The notes under the pieces were generated by a model that had not been told where the DNA came from, did no database searches, and saw only the letters and a program-made list of their open reading frames with translations. From contig NZ_JAAIJQ010000010.1 in assembly GCF_010820565.1 (NCBI RefSeq), forward strand, positions 33,210 through 97,209: 64,000 nucleotides of DNA, read 5' to 3'. The DNA is from Thiorhodococcus minor. GTDB lineage: Bacteria > Pseudomonadota > Gammaproteobacteria > Chromatiales > Chromatiaceae. Each line of letters opens with the position of its first letter. Positions within the stretch are counted from its first letter, which is position 1. Positions 1 to 8,974 of the stretch are shown here, piece after piece. Both the position numbers and the translations under genes were made by a program.

Positions 1-1
1 G

Positions 2-880
2 CTGCACCTCTGGCTGCCGGAGGCCTATTCGGCCACCTCGGCGCCGGTGGCGGCGCTCTTCGCCATCATGACCAAGGTCGGCGCCTACTGCCTGCTGCGG
101 GTCGGCACCCTGATGTTCGGACCCGAGGCGGGTCCGGTCGCGGGGCTCTACGCGACCTGGCTGCTGCCGCTGGGTCTGATCACACTCCTGCTCGGCGCCC
201 TGGGGGCCCTCTCGGCGGATGAGCTGAGGCGTCAGGTCGGCTACCTCGTCGTGGTCTCGGTCGGACTCCTCCTGACCGCCTTCGGGCTGGACAGCACGGC
301 GGGTATCGCCGCCGGGCTCTACTATCTGGTGAATACGACCCTCGCCACGGCCGCCTTCTTCCTGCTGGCGGACGTCATCGCCTGTCGGCGGGGCGCGTCG
401 CTCGACCGGCTGACCGCCGGACCTCAAATGCGGCAGGCCGGCTTGCTCGGTGGACTCTTCTTCCTCGCGGCACTGCTCATGGCCGGGCTGCCGCCGCTCT
501 CGGGCTTCGTCGGGAAGCTCCTGGTCCTGCAGGCGGCGCTGGACGCGTCGAGCTGGCCCTGGGTCTTGGCGAGCGTCCTGTCATCCGGACTGCTCGCGAT
601 GATCGCCCTGGGGCGCTCCGGCAGCGTCCTCTTCTTCAAGACGGCGGATGCGCTGCCGGCCGAGGCGGCCCCCTCCGCACCTGTCGTTGCATCGCTGGGA
701 GAGTGGCAGGAGACGATGCGGCTGGTGGCCGTCGCGGGGCTGCTCGCGCTCTGCCTTGGACTGCTCGCCGCATCCGGCCCCGTCCTGGGCTTCTGCACCG
801 CGACCGCCGAGCAGCTCCTCCATCCGCAAGGCTATATCCAGGCTGTCTTGAGCCCAGTGACTGGCGGGGTCGATCGATGA
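2..880 (+). CDS. mnhD: Mrp/Mnh-type Na+(K+)/H+ antiporter subunit D, 5'-truncated by window edge
   Basis: Integral membrane subunit of the multisubunit cation/proton antiporter, homologous to the proton-pumping NuoL/M/N subunits of complex I. The reading frame is open from base 2, so the start lies outside the window; a GTG at 47 is internal. The visible C-terminal 292 residues are almost entirely hydrophobic helices, beginning with LHLWLPEAYSATSAPVAA, the conserved helix-loop of the proton-translocating family, and later containing GLPPLSGFVGKLLVL, also typical of MrpD/NuoN. It overlaps the next gene through an ATGA junction and is followed by E, F and G subunits in the standard mrp order. 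The alternative reading as a NuoM/N subunit is excluded by those neighbours. Confidence 0.9.
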   Translation: MHLWLPEAYSATSAPVAALFAIMTKVGAYCLLRVGTLMFGPEAGPVAGLYATWLLPLGLITLLLGALGALSADELRRQVGYLVVVSVGLLLTAFGLDSTAGIAAGLYYLVNTTLATAAFFLLADVIACRRGASLDRLTAGPQMRQAGLLGGLFFLAALLMAGLPPLSGFVGKLLVLQAALDASSWPWVLASVLSSGLLAMIALGRSGSVLFFKTADALPAEAAPSAPVVASLGEWQETMRLVAVAGLLALCLGLLAASGPVLGFCTATAEQLLHPQGYIQAVLSPVTGGVDR

Positions 881-1371
881 AACACTGGCTGCTACCCCAT
901 CCGATCCTGACGCCGACCCTGGCCATCATCTGGGTCCTCTTGGTCAACAGCCTCTCGCCCGGCGCGATCATCCTGGGTCTTCTGCTGGGCTGGGCCATCC
1001 CGCTCTTCACGCTGCGCTTCTGGCCGGATCAGGTGCGCTTGCGCAAACCCCTCACCCTGCTGCGCTTCATCCTCGTGGTGCTCTATGACATCCTGGTCGC
1101 CAATCTGGCGGTCGCCTGGCTCATCCTGCGCGGCCCGAGGCACATCGAGCCGGCCTTCGTCGTGGTCCCGCTGAGCCTGACGACGGACATCGGCATCAGC
1201 TTCCTGGCCAACACCATCTCGCTCACGCCGGGCACGGTCTCGTCTTGGCTGAGTCCGGATCGGCGCAGCCTCGTCGTTCAGGGGATCAGCGTGCAGGATC
1301 CGGATGACTTGGTGAAAACCATCAAGCGCCGCTACGAGGCGCCCCTACTGGAGGTCTTCGAGCCATGTTGA
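877..1371 (+). CDS. mnhE: Mrp/Mnh antiporter subunit E
   Basis: Small membrane subunit (164 aa) of the Mrp cation/proton antiporter, needed for assembly of the complex in characterised systems. The start ATG at 877 overlaps the stop of the D subunit by four bases, indicating translational coupling. The N-terminal third carries hydrophobic segments (around residues 10-45 and 60-85), followed by the family signature LANTISLTPGTVSSWLS near residues 108-124 and a soluble C-terminal tail. Its end overlaps the start of subunit F by seven bases. Length and motif fit MnhE/MrpE well. Confidence 0.93.
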   Translation: MKHWLLPHPILTPTLAIIWVLLVNSLSPGAIILGLLLGWAIPLFTLRFWPDQVRLRKPLTLLRFILVVLYDILVANLAVAWLILRGPRHIEPAFVVVPLSLTTDIGISFLANTISLTPGTVSSWLSPDRRSLVVQGISVQDPDDLVKTIKRRYEAPLLEVFEPC

Positions 1372-1634
1372 GCACGGCCTTGGCCATCGCCTTCGGTCTG
1401 GTCACCGCAGCCATGGCACTCACGCTCTGGCGTCTGCTGCGCGGACCTGATCAGCCGGACCGCATCCTCGCGTTGGACACCCTGTACGTGAACTCGATCG
1501 CCTTGCTGGTGCTGCTCGGCATCCATCTGGGCTCCGAGCTCTATTTCGAGGCCGCCATCCTCATCGCCATGATGGGCTTCGTCGGCACGGTCGCGCTCTG
1601 CAAGTACCTGCTGCGCGGGGACATCATCGAATAG
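1365..1634 (+). CDS. mnhF: Mrp/Mnh antiporter subunit F
   Basis: A 89-residue protein with three predicted membrane helices. The motif LLRGPDQPDRILALDTLYVN after the first helix is characteristic of MnhF/MrpF, including the conserved RxxGPxxxDRxxALD core. It starts inside the end of subunit E and is followed eight bases later by subunit G, so the four genes form one transcription unit. It acts in the cytoplasmic membrane as part of the antiporter complex that exports Na+ or K+ in exchange for protons. Confidence 0.93.
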   Translation: MLSTALAIAFGLVTAAMALTLWRLLRGPDQPDRILALDTLYVNSIALLVLLGIHLGSELYFEAAILIAMMGFVGTVALCKYLLRGDIIE

Positions 1635-1642
1635 GTCCAAGC

Positions 1643-1984
1643 ATGCTGGAAGCCGCGCTCTCCATTCTGATCGTCGTCGGAGCCATCTTCACCCTGATCG
1701 GCTCGCTCGGTCTGGCCCGCATGCCGGATTTCTACAGCAGGCTGCACGGTCCGACCAAGGCGACGACGCTGGGCGTGGGCAGCCTGCTCATCGCCTCCAT
1801 GATCTATTTCAGCACCCAAGACGACGGGATCAGCTTCCACGAGATCCTAGTGACGCTCTTCCTCTTCATCACCGCGCCCGTGAGCGCGCATCTGCTCTCG
1901 AAGGCGGCGCTGCATCTGCGGGTGAAATCCCTGGTGGCGCCGCCGCGCGAGGTCGAGGAAGCGGACGCGGGGGAATGCAAATAG
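1643..1984 (+). CDS. mnhG: Mrp/Mnh antiporter subunit G
   Basis: Last gene of the antiporter operon, 113 aa, with three membrane helices (around residues 5-25, 40-60 and 70-90). The segment GSLGLARMPDFYSRLHGPTK is the MnhG/MrpG signature, and STQDDGISFHEILVTLFLF follows. A short charged tail ends the protein. The gene ends about 100 bases before the convergent moaE gene. The presence of D-E-F-G in order implies that A, B and C lie upstream of the window; I cannot see whether A and B are fused. Confidence 0.93.
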   Translation: MLEAALSILIVVGAIFTLIGSLGLARMPDFYSRLHGPTKATTLGVGSLLIASMIYFSTQDDGISFHEILVTLFLFITAPVSAHLLSKAALHLRVKSLVAPPREVEEADAGECK

Positions 1985-2082
1985 CCCCTGGTCGTCAACT
2001 TCGCGGTGGTCGTCGAGCCGAGCAAGCCCTCGTGCTTCTTCGCGTCCTTTGGGCCTTTGCGGCTCCAATCCAAAACCTCGAA

Positions 2083-2541
2083 TCAATCCCGCCAGCGGCC
2101 AGCGGCGTCATCATCTGACGCGCGGGCCTCGACCCAGCGCTCGCCCTCTGCCGTGTGCTCCTTCTTCCAAAAGGGCGCGCCTGTCTTCAGATAGTCGATC
2201 AGAAGCTCGCAGGCGCGGAAGGCCTCGCCGCGGTGCTGACTGACCACGCCGACGAAGACGATGGGGTCCTGCGGCTCCAAGGGGCCGACCCGGTGGATGA
2301 TGGTGAGCCCTTCCAGGCTCCAGCGCGCAGCCGCCTCTTCCGCGATCTCGCGCAGCGCCTTCTCGGTCATCCCCGGATAGTGCTCCAAGGTCATGCGATG
2401 GACCTGCCTTCCATCGTTGAGATCGCGCATCAGCCCGACGAAGGCCACGAGGGCGCCGACGCGCGGATTTCCCTGATACAGAGCGGCTTGCTCGGCGGCG
2501 ATATCGAAGGGCTCGGGCTGAACGCGGATACGCGGTGTCAC
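2083..2541 (-). CDS. moaE: molybdopterin synthase catalytic subunit MoaE
   Basis: MoaE (152 aa) transfers sulfur from thiocarboxylated MoaD to precursor Z (cPMP) to make molybdopterin. Visible family motifs are GALVAFVGLMRDLNDG near residues 28-43, LEHYPGMTEKAL near 53-64, HRVGPLEPQDPIVFVGVVS near 83-101, HRGEAFRACELLIDYLK near 103-119, and PFWKKE with the active-site lysines. Length matches E. coli MoaE (150 aa). No moaD is adjacent, so the rest of the cofactor pathway must lie elsewhere. It is divergent from nfeD with only about 65 bases between the starts, so the two promoters must be closely packed. Confidence 0.95.
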   Translation of the reverse strand: MTPRIRVQPEPFDIAAEQAALYQGNPRVGALVAFVGLMRDLNDGRQVHRMTLEHYPGMTEKALREIAEEAAARWSLEGLTIIHRVGPLEPQDPIVFVGVVSQHRGEAFRACELLIDYLKTGAPFWKKEHTAEGERWVEARASDDDAAGRWRD

Positions 2542-2608
2542 GGCTGACTCCGAAACAAGGTCTAAGCTTTGGATGGAGACCCATCTGGGCCGTTGTGGAG
2601 AAGAGGCA

Positions 2609-4036
2609 ATGGCAGATTCATTCGCGTGGTGGCGGTCGGCCGCAATCTGGCTCGTCTACCTCCTGCTGGGCGTAGCGCCGGGATTCGCGACGGCGGACGC
2701 ACCCAATGATACCGGCAACCGCGACATCCTGGTGATGGATATCGAAGGTGCCATCGGCCCGGCGACCGCCAGCTATGTCCAGGCATCGGTCGGCCGAGCC
2801 GAGGAGCGGAATGCCCCGCTTCTCGTCATCCGCATGGACACCCCGGGTGGCCTGGACACCTCGATGCGCTCCATCGTCAAGGCGATCACCTCGGCCGAGG
2901 TGCCCATCGCCTGCTACGTGGCACCCACGGGTGCGCGCGCGGCGAGCGCCGGGACCTACATCCTCTACGCCTGTCCCTTTGCCGCCATGGCGCCAGGCAC
3001 CAATCTTGGCGCGGCGACGCCTGTCCAGCTCGGCGGACTGCCGACGTCCACGCCATCGCCAAGCCGAGGGTCGGAGGATGAGGCGGCGTCCGAGGCGGCC
3101 GACGCTGAGCCTGGCTCGGAGCCGAGCGCCAAGAAGGCGGTTTCCGGCGACGCCAAGACGCGCAAGGTGGTCAACGACGCGGCGGCCTACATCCGCAGTC
3201 TCGCGGCCCTGCATGGCCGCAACGCCGAGTGGGGGGAGCGTGCGGTCCGCGAGGGCGCGAGCCTATCCGCCGAGGAGGCGCTGCAGCGCGATGTCATCGA
3301 CACCGTCGCGCCGAGCCTAGAGGCCTTGCTCGACACCATCGACGGCCGCTCCTTGAGGCTGGGAGACGGGCGTACTCAAGTCCGCATCCTAGGCTCGGGT
3401 GTCGTGACCCTGCAGCCCGATTGGAAGACGCGCCTGCTCTCCGTGATCAGCAACCCCAACGTGGCCTACATCCTTCTGCTGGTCGGGATCTATGGTCTGA
3501 TCTATGAGTTCTCCAACCCAGGCGTGGTGCTGCCCGGAACGGCCGGCGCCCTGAGCCTGCTAATGGCGCTCTACGCCTTCCAGCTCCTGCCGATCAACTA
3601 TGCCGGGCTGGCGCTGATCGGATTGGGCTTGGCGCTCATGGTGGCGGAGGTCTTCTCGCCGAGCTTCGGGGGACTGGGGCTCGGCGGCATCGCCACCTTC
3701 GTCTTTGGATCCCTGATCCTCATCGACACCCAGGCGCCGGGCTTCGGCATCTCGCTCGCGCTCATCGTCGGTCTGGCGCTGATGAGCGCCATCCTGGTCT
3801 TCGTCGTCCTGGGCTTCGCGCTCAAGGCGCACCGGCGCCCCATCGTCACCGGCGGCGAGGAGCTCGTGGGTGCCACCGGTCGAGCCGTCTCCGGTTTTCC
3901 CGGCGCGGGCCGCGTGCATTTGCATGGCGAGGTGTGGAGCGCCCGCTCGGAAGGAGCGATTTCGCCCGGCACCCAGGTTTCTGTCATCGGCCGAGACGGC
4001 TTGACGCTGATCGTCGAGCCCGGCCCCAAGTCCTGA
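2609..4036 (+). CDS. NfeD-family membrane-bound serine protease (ClpP-like domain plus NfeD domain)
   Basis: Long-form NfeD protein (475 aa). Start chosen at the ATG at 2609, preceded by GAGAAGAGG; an ATG 36 bases upstream is in frame but lacks a ribosome site. Order: signal/first helix (residues 5-30), ClpP/SppA-like protease domain (about 35-250) with the nucleophile serine in GARAASAGTYIL and a lysine in RKVVNDAAAYIR matching the Ser-Lys dyad of the archaeal homologue PH1510, then four to five membrane helices (about 285-400), then a soluble OB-fold NfeD domain (about 410-470). An acidic, Ser/Glu/Ala-rich insert of about 35 residues separates the two catalytic motifs. It is followed 12 bases later by a slipin gene, the classic NfeD-stomatin pair that is thought to control membrane-protein quality; substrate unknown. 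Confidence 0.92.
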   Translation: MADSFAWWRSAAIWLVYLLLGVAPGFATADAPNDTGNRDILVMDIEGAIGPATASYVQASVGRAEERNAPLLVIRMDTPGGLDTSMRSIVKAITSAEVPIACYVAPTGARAASAGTYILYACPFAAMAPGTNLGAATPVQLGGLPTSTPSPSRGSEDEAASEAADAEPGSEPSAKKAVSGDAKTRKVVNDAAAYIRSLAALHGRNAEWGERAVREGASLSAEEALQRDVIDTVAPSLEALLDTIDGRSLRLGDGRTQVRILGSGVVTLQPDWKTRLLSVISNPNVAYILLLVGIYGLIYEFSNPGVVLPGTAGALSLLMALYAFQLLPINYAGLALIGLGLALMVAEVFSPSFGGLGLGGIATFVFGSLILIDTQAPGFGISLALIVGLALMSAILVFVVLGFALKAHRRPIVTGGEELVGATGRAVSGFPGAGRVHLHGEVWSARSEGAISPGTQVSVIGRDGLTLIVEPGPKS

Positions 4037-4048
4037 AGGAGACTGCTC

Positions 4049-4807
4049 ATGCCTATCGAGATCTATCTGTTTCCAGTGATTCTGCTAGGCGGACTCTTCG
4101 TCGCCTCGATTCGCATCCTGCGCGAATACGTCCGGGGCGTCATCTTCACCCTGGGCCGCTTCACCGGCGTCAAGGGACCCGGCTTCATCATCGTCATTCC
4201 CGGCATTCAGAACATGGTGCGCGTGGACCTGCGCGTTCAGGTCATGGACGTGCCGAGCCAAGACGTCATCTCGCGTGACAATGTCTCGGTCAAGGTCAAT
4301 GCGGTGGTCTATTTCCGCGTGATCGACCCCGAGCGCGCCATCATCCAGGTCGAGGACTATCGCATGGCGACCAGCCAGCTGGCGCAGACCACGCTGCGCT
4401 CCGTGCTCGGTCAGCATGAGCTCGACGAGATGCTCGCCGAGCGCGAAAAGCTCAACAACGATGTGCGCCAGATCCTCGACAACCAGACGGACGCCTGGGG
4501 CATCAAGGTCGCCAACGTCGAGATCAAGCATGTCGACCTCGACGAATCCATGATCCGCGCCATCGCGCGACAGGCCGAGGCGGAGCGCGCACGGCGCGCC
4601 AAGGTCATTCACGCGGAGGGCGAGCAACAAGCGGCAGAGAAGCTGATGCTAGCGGCCCGCAAGCTCGCCGAGCAGCCGCAGGCGATGCAGCTGCGATTTC
4701 TTGAGACGCTGACCGAGGTGGCCGGAGACCGCGCCTCGACCATCGTCTTCCCACTGCCGATGGACCTCATCGAGCCCTTACTGGGTAAGAGGCGCGACGC
4801 GGAGTGA
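4049..4807 (+). CDS. slipin / stomatin-like SPFH-domain protein
   Basis: Membrane-anchored SPFH (band 7) protein of 252 aa, partner of the NfeD protease upstream. An N-terminal hydrophobic segment (residues 2-22) is followed by [20 protein letters not shown], then the SPFH core with [20 protein letters not shown] and a long charged coiled-coil (about 165-215, rich in Ala, Glu and Arg) that normally drives oligomerisation. SPFH proteins form large rings in the membrane and associate with proteases. An RBS-like AAGGAG lies directly upstream (4036-4041), and the short spacing implies co-transcription with nfeD. Bacterial paralogues such as HflK/C or QmcA are less likely given the neighbour. Confidence 0.93.
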   Translation: MPIEIYLFPVILLGGLFVASIRILREYVRGVIFTLGRFTGVKGPGFIIVIPGIQNMVRVDLRVQVMDVPSQDVISRDNVSVKVNAVVYFRVIDPERAIIQVEDYRMATSQLAQTTLRSVLGQHELDEMLAEREKLNNDVRQILDNQTDAWGIKVANVEIKHVDLDESMIRAIARQAEAERARRAKVIHAEGEQQAAEKLMLAARKLAEQPQAMQLRFLETLTEVAGDRASTIVFPLPMDLIEPLLGKRRDAE

Positions 4808-4922
4808 GGCCTGGACCGAAGGCATTTTGCCGCGCTGCAAGCCGACGCGCCGACCGGACGCGCTTCGGAAGGCGCGAGCGAGGCAGCGATGCGCTGCTCG
4901 CCGCTCGACGGAGTGGATCGGA

Positions 4923-5495
4923 TCAGCCAATGGGCGCAACGCCCATGAGCGCCTTGTGCAGCCAGAAGATGAAGAGCAGGTAGAGCACTAGGCCGCCGAC
5001 AACGGCGATGGCGTCGTTGACGCGGTTTGGCGGTGCGCCCTGCACGGGCGGGCCAGCGCGGTGCTTAAGCGAGATCCGATCCGCGACCGCCCAGGCCAGG
5101 AAGGAGCCGAACAGCAGCACGTCGGCAAGGGTTCCATTCGCGAGTAGATGACCGAAGGCCCAGATCTTGACCGCCAGCAACATCGGGTGTTTGACGGCGG
5201 TCTGGATGCGACCGGGCAGATAGGTCGACAACAGAATCGGGAAGACCGGCAGCATCAATAGCAGATTGACGTGGCGCAGCCAGCTCGGGGGATCGTAGAG
5301 GACGAGGGGTGCCTCGCGGGTGGCGGCATAGCCATTGACGAGGAGGACGAAGCCGATCAGTGACAACAGGCCGAAGACGCCCTGCCAGGCGGCGACGCCG
5401 AACCGGTCGATGACCTGGGTGCGGAGACCGGGCTTGAAGATCGAGATCGCGTGCGTCCCGAGGAAGAGGACGAGTCCGAGAATGAGTACTGCCAT
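4923..5495 (-). CDS. NnrU family membrane protein
   Basis: Predicted inner-membrane protein of 190 aa with five to six helices. The start at 5495 is preferred over the longer in-frame start at 5537 because AAGGAG sits eight bases before it. Motifs typical of the NnrU family are FLGTHAISIF near the N-terminus, KHPMLLAVKIWAFGHLLANG with conserved Lys-His and Gly-His, and the terminal hydrophobic helix. NnrU was first named beside nitric-oxide reductase genes in Rhodobacter; its biochemical role is uncertain. Nothing around it here concerns denitrification. Confidence 0.85.
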   Translation of the reverse strand: MAVLILGLVLFLGTHAISIFKPGLRTQVIDRFGVAAWQGVFGLLSLIGFVLLVNGYAATREAPLVLYDPPSWLRHVNLLLMLPVFPILLSTYLPGRIQTAVKHPMLLAVKIWAFGHLLANGTLADVLLFGSFLAWAVADRISLKHRAGPPVQGAPPNRVNDAIAVVGGLVLYLLFIFWLHKALMGVAPIG

Positions 5496-5599
5496 CCGAC
5501 GACTCCTTAAGTCTTGATTGTCTGGAAGCCCAGCCACGACTTGGCTCGCAAGCCTTCGCGGCGCCGCCCGCGAGAGACGCTAAGGCGTTCTTGCGGGTG

Positions 5600-6052
5600 T
5601 CAACGGCTCAGACGCTTGGCCAGGAAGGCGTCGAGCGCATTCCCGAAGGCTTGACGGTCGCGTGCGCCTAGGCTCGCGGGACCGCCGGTATCGACACCAC
5701 TGGCGCGCAGCGTCTCCATGAAATCCCGCATGTTGAGCCGCTCGCGGACATTTTCCTTGGTATAGCTCTCGCCGCGCGGATTCAAGGCGTGACCGCCCTT
5801 GGCGACGACTTCCGCGGCCAGCGGGATGTCGGCGGTGATGACCAGATCCCCCGTTTGGAGACGCTTGACGATCTCGTTGTCAGCGACATCGAATCCGGCC
5901 GACACGCGGATGGCGCGGATGTAGCGCGATGGCGGATGCATCATCGGCTGGTTTGCGACCAGGGTGAGCGACACCTTGTGGCGCTCCGCGGCGCGGAAGA
6001 GGATGTCTTTGATTACCCGCGGGCAGGCGTCGGCATCGACCCAGATGTGCAT
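5600..6052 (-). CDS. yaiI: YaiI/YqxD family protein (UPF0178, DUF188)
   Basis: Conserved 150-residue cytoplasmic protein of unknown function. The start [11 protein letters not shown] is the invariant beginning of the family, and acidic residues in [17 protein letters not shown] and VITADIPLA form a PIN-like metal-binding pattern, suggesting but not proving a nuclease fold. The C-terminal part contains [16 protein letters not shown], also family-typical. Its 5' end overlaps the 3' end of the DUF2288-like gene by 40 bases, so the two are probably on one transcript with glgB. Confidence 0.9.
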   Translation of the reverse strand: MHIWVDADACPRVIKDILFRAAERHKVSLTLVANQPMMHPPSRYIRAIRVSAGFDVADNEIVKRLQTGDLVITADIPLAAEVVAKGGHALNPRGESYTKENVRERLNMRDFMETLRASGVDTGGPASLGARDRQAFGNALDAFLAKRLSR

Positions 6053-6375
6053 TGGGCCTCCTGAGCTAAGATCCAGGGCTTAACGACGACCGCCCAGAGA
6101 CAGGCGTCTTGTGCGAGCCATTCACGCGCCTGCTGGTCGGTGACGGCCGCGATTCGGCCGGCCGAGCGCTCGGCCCCGATCTTTTCCGCATCGTCCTTGG
6201 CCATGGCCAAGGCGACGTCGACGAGGTCGAGACCTGGACGCACGCAAAGCACGAGACCTTGGGCGAAGAAGCGCTGAAGCTCGGTCCAGCGGATCTTCGC
6301 GGTCTCCTGGTTGAGCTTGGCACGCTCGAGCGCGTCGGCACCTTCCATCGCTTCAGAGCCTTCAATGAGATCCAT
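6013..6375 (-). CDS. small DUF2288-like protein
   Basis: A 120-residue soluble protein. The stretch [20 protein letters not shown] followed by a [15 protein letters not shown] helix matches my memory of the DUF2288 family, whose function is unknown. The frame begins at an ATG overlapping the last 14 bases of glgB; a second ATG at 6348 lies after a GAAGG sequence and is an alternative start that would avoid the overlap. The 3' end overlaps yaiI. The family name is recalled without a database search, so the call is moderate. Confidence 0.7.
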   Translation of the reverse strand: MDLIEGSEAMEGADALERAKLNQETAKIRWTELQRFFAQGLVLCVRPGLDLVDVALAMAKDDAEKIGAERSAGRIAAVTDQQAREWLAQDACLWAVVVKPWILAQEAQCTSGSMPTPARG

Positions 6376-8635
6376 TCGGCGTTTCCACTTCGAGCGCCGA
6401 CTCGCTCGGCTCTTCGGCCTCCGCCTCCAACAGCTCGCCCTGGTCAGGCTCGTGCACCAGAATCAGCCCTGCGAGGGGTGGCAGCGCAACCATCAGGGAG
6501 TGCGGTCGCCCCATCCAGCTCACGGGCTCCGACTCGATGCCCCCTTGATTGCCGACATTGCTGCCGCCGTAGAGCTCGGCGTCGGAATTGACCGCCTCGC
6601 GATAGAAGCCCGGCGCCGGCACGCCGATGCGGTAGTTTCCGCGAGGCACTGGTGTGAAGTTGAAGACGGCGGCGACGATCTCCTTGCCGGACTTCGACTT
6701 GCGAACATAGCTCAGAACGGACTGCGAGCTGTCGTGACAGTCGATCCACTCGAAGCCGGAGGGCTCGAAATCCACCTCGTGAAGCGCGGGCAAGGTCTTG
6801 TAAAGCCGGTTGAGGTCCGAGACCAGCTGCTGCAGACCCTGATGCTGAGGCCGCTCGAGGAGCTCCCAGTCGAGAGAGGCCGCGAAGTTCCACTCGCGTC
6901 CCTGGCCGAACTCGCAGCCCTGGAACAACAGCTTCTTGCCCGGATAGCTGAACATGAAGGTGTAGAGCAGCCGCAGACTGGCGAACTTCTGCCAGGCGTC
7001 GCCCGGCATCTTGTCCAGCATCGACTTCTTCCCGTGCACCACCTCGTCGTGCGAGAAGGGCAGCACGAAGTTCTCCGTGAAGGCGTAGAGCAGCCCGAAG
7101 GTCAGCAGGTCATGGTGGAAGTGGCGGTAGATGGGGTCCTTCTGCATGTACGACAGGGTGTCGTGCATCCAGCCCATGTTCCACTTCATGCTGAAGCCGA
7201 GGCCACCGAGGTAGGTCGGCCGCGACACCGCCGGCCAGGAGGTGGATTCCTCCGCAACCATGAGGGTGCCGGGATGCTGCTCATGGGTGACCATGTTCAG
7301 CTCGCGGATGAAATCGACGGCTTCGAGATTCTCATTGCCCCCGTACTTGTTCGGGATCCACTCCCCGGCGTTGCGCGAATAGTCGAGGTACAGCATGGAG
7401 GCGACCGCATCGACGCGCAGGCCGTCGATGTGGAGCTCTTCGAGCCAATAGAGGGCGCTCGAGAGCAGGAAGTTCTTCACCTCGTTGCGGCCGAAGTTGA
7501 AGATGAGCGTGCCCCAGTCCTTGTGCTCTCCCATGCGCGGGTCGGCGTGCTCGTAAAGCGCCGTGCCGTCGAAGCGCGCGAGGGCATAGGCGTCTTTTGG
7601 GAAATGGGCCGGCACCCAGTCCAGCAGCACACCGATTCCCTGGCGGTGCATGTAGTCGACGAAGAAGCGGAAGTCGTCAGGAGTGCCGAAGCGCGCCGTC
7701 GGGGCGAAGTAGCCCGTGCACTGGTAGCCCCAAGAGGCGTCGAGCGGGTGCTCGGTGACGGGCAGCAGCTCGATGTGGGTGAACCCGAGGTCCTGCGCGT
7801 AGCTGGCGATCTCCTTGGCAAGGATGCGGTAGTTGAGGAAGTTGCCGTCCTCGTCACGCCGCCAGGAGCCGAGATGAACCTCGTACACCGACATGGGCCG
7901 ATGCTGCCAGCTCACATCCTTGCGCGCCTCCATCCAGTCCTCGTCCGACCAGCGGAAGGCGCTGGACGCGGCCAGGATGCCGGCTGTTTGCGGGCGCTCC
8001 TGGAACGCCTGGGCGTAGGGGTCGATCTTGATATGGATGTGCGTCGCGCGGTCGCGAATTTCGTACTTGTAGTAGCCGCCGGGCTGCAGGCCTGGGATGA
8101 AGAGCTCCCAAACACCGGAACCGCCGCGCACCCGCATCGGGTGCATGCGTCCGTCCCAGGCGTTGAAGTCGCCAACCACGCTGACGCGCTCCGCATTGGG
8201 CGCCCAGACGGCGAACTGGATCCCCGAGATGCCGTCGATCTCGCGATAGTGCGAGCCCAGGACGCGGTAGGCATGCCAGTGGCGACCCTCTCCGAAGAGG
8301 TGAAGGTCGAAGTCCGATAGGAGCGGCGGCAGGCAGTAGGGATCATGCGCCCTGTGCGTCGTACCGGCCCCGTCCGTCCACTCGATCTGGTAACGCTCGG
8401 GAACCTTGCCCGGATCTGCCTCACCAACAAAGAGATCCGTGCCCTCGACGCGCTCCAGCGGCAGGTCCGCCTCGACGACGCGCGCCGTCTCGGCCAACGG
8501 CAGGAAGATGCGAACCACGGCCTTGCCGCCTTCCTCATGCCGACCCAGCACAGAGAAGGGGTCATGGTGACGCGCCTCGACGATGCGTAGAAGGGTGTCT
8601 GGGAGCTTGGGTGCCGAGCCAGTTGTGGTTGCCAT
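6362..8635 (-). CDS. glgB: 1,4-alpha-glucan branching enzyme
   Basis: GlgB (757 aa) cuts alpha-1,4 chains and re-attaches them by alpha-1,6 links to branch glycogen. Domain order: N-terminal carbohydrate-binding N1 module (about 20-110), CBM48 (about 125-225), the GH13 catalytic barrel (about 255-620) and a C-terminal all-beta domain. Catalytic residues visible are the nucleophile Asp in [10 protein letters not shown] (about residue 409), the acid Glu in [10 protein letters not shown] (about 462) and the third Asp in [14 protein letters not shown]. Length is normal for the long bacterial form with N1. It is divergent from glgC, so glycogen synthesis genes are split across one control region; glgA is not in the window. 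Confidence 0.97.
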   Translation of the reverse strand: MATTTGSAPKLPDTLLRIVEARHHDPFSVLGRHEEGGKAVVRIFLPLAETARVVEADLPLERVEGTDLFVGEADPGKVPERYQIEWTDGAGTTHRAHDPYCLPPLLSDFDLHLFGEGRHWHAYRVLGSHYREIDGISGIQFAVWAPNAERVSVVGDFNAWDGRMHPMRVRGGSGVWELFIPGLQPGGYYKYEIRDRATHIHIKIDPYAQAFQERPQTAGILAASSAFRWSDEDWMEARKDVSWQHRPMSVYEVHLGSWRRDEDGNFLNYRILAKEIASYAQDLGFTHIELLPVTEHPLDASWGYQCTGYFAPTARFGTPDDFRFFVDYMHRQGIGVLLDWVPAHFPKDAYALARFDGTALYEHADPRMGEHKDWGTLIFNFGRNEVKNFLLSSALYWLEELHIDGLRVDAVASMLYLDYSRNAGEWIPNKYGGNENLEAVDFIRELNMVTHEQHPGTLMVAEESTSWPAVSRPTYLGGLGFSMKWNMGWMHDTLSYMQKDPIYRHFHHDLLTFGLLYAFTENFVLPFSHDEVVHGKKSMLDKMPGDAWQKFASLRLLYTFMFSYPGKKLLFQGCEFGQGREWNFAASLDWELLERPQHQGLQQLVSDLNRLYKTLPALHEVDFEPSGFEWIDCHDSSQSVLSYVRKSKSGKEIVAAVFNFTPVPRGNYRIGVPAPGFYREAVNSDAELYGGSNVGNQGGIESEPVSWMGRPHSLMVALPPLAGLILVHEPDQGELLEAEAEEPSESALEVETPNGSH

Positions 8636-8974
8636 CTCTAAAGTGTCTACCTCGTGCTAGCGGCGGGTCCGGCACGCCGGACGCGGCGACTCTCGTCTAG
8701 TGTGGATTCGGGTGAGCATGGATAGCGCGAGGCCGTGGTGCTGATGGCACCGTCGCGCTGAGCGAGGAAGGCGGGCCCAAGCAGGGCGTCTCCTCGACGT
8801 CCAGTCGTCTCGTCTGGAATTATTTGCGCCCACGACTACATTGCTGTCGAAAGCGCGGAATTCGACCCCATATCTCCGCGCCCGGCCCCCATCCGAGGGG
8901 GTTGGAATGCTGCTTGATGGTACCATAAGGGCGATCTGATACACCCCGCAGCGTCGTCTCTGACAGGAGGATTT
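8636..8974. promoter_or_regulatory. divergent glgB-glgC control region
   Basis: 339 bases between two divergent glycogen genes with no plausible coding frame. The glgC side has a candidate promoter at 8914-8942 (listed separately) and a strong ribosome site. On the glgB side an obvious promoter cannot be picked out by eye. Direct evidence for shared regulation is limited to the arrangement. Confidence 0.6.
8914..8942 (+). promoter_or_regulatory. candidate sigma-70 promoter of glgC
   Basis: TTGATG at 8914-8919 and TGATAC at 8937-8942 are separated by exactly 17 bases, each matching four of six consensus positions. Transcription would start near 8950, leaving a leader of about 25 bases that includes AGGAGG at 8965-8970, four bases before the glgC ATG. 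Reading by eye only. Confidence 0.45.

Noticed and set aside
2996..3165. Acidic insert in the NfeD protease domain as a novelty
   Set aside because: Variable low-complexity inserts at this place are, to my knowledge, common in long-form NfeD proteins; both catalytic residues are retained.
6311..8320. Open frame of 669 codons on the plus strand opposite glgB
   Set aside because: Exactly antisense to a full-length, motif-rich glgB; long antisense frames are expected at this GC content. No ribosome site or family resemblance.
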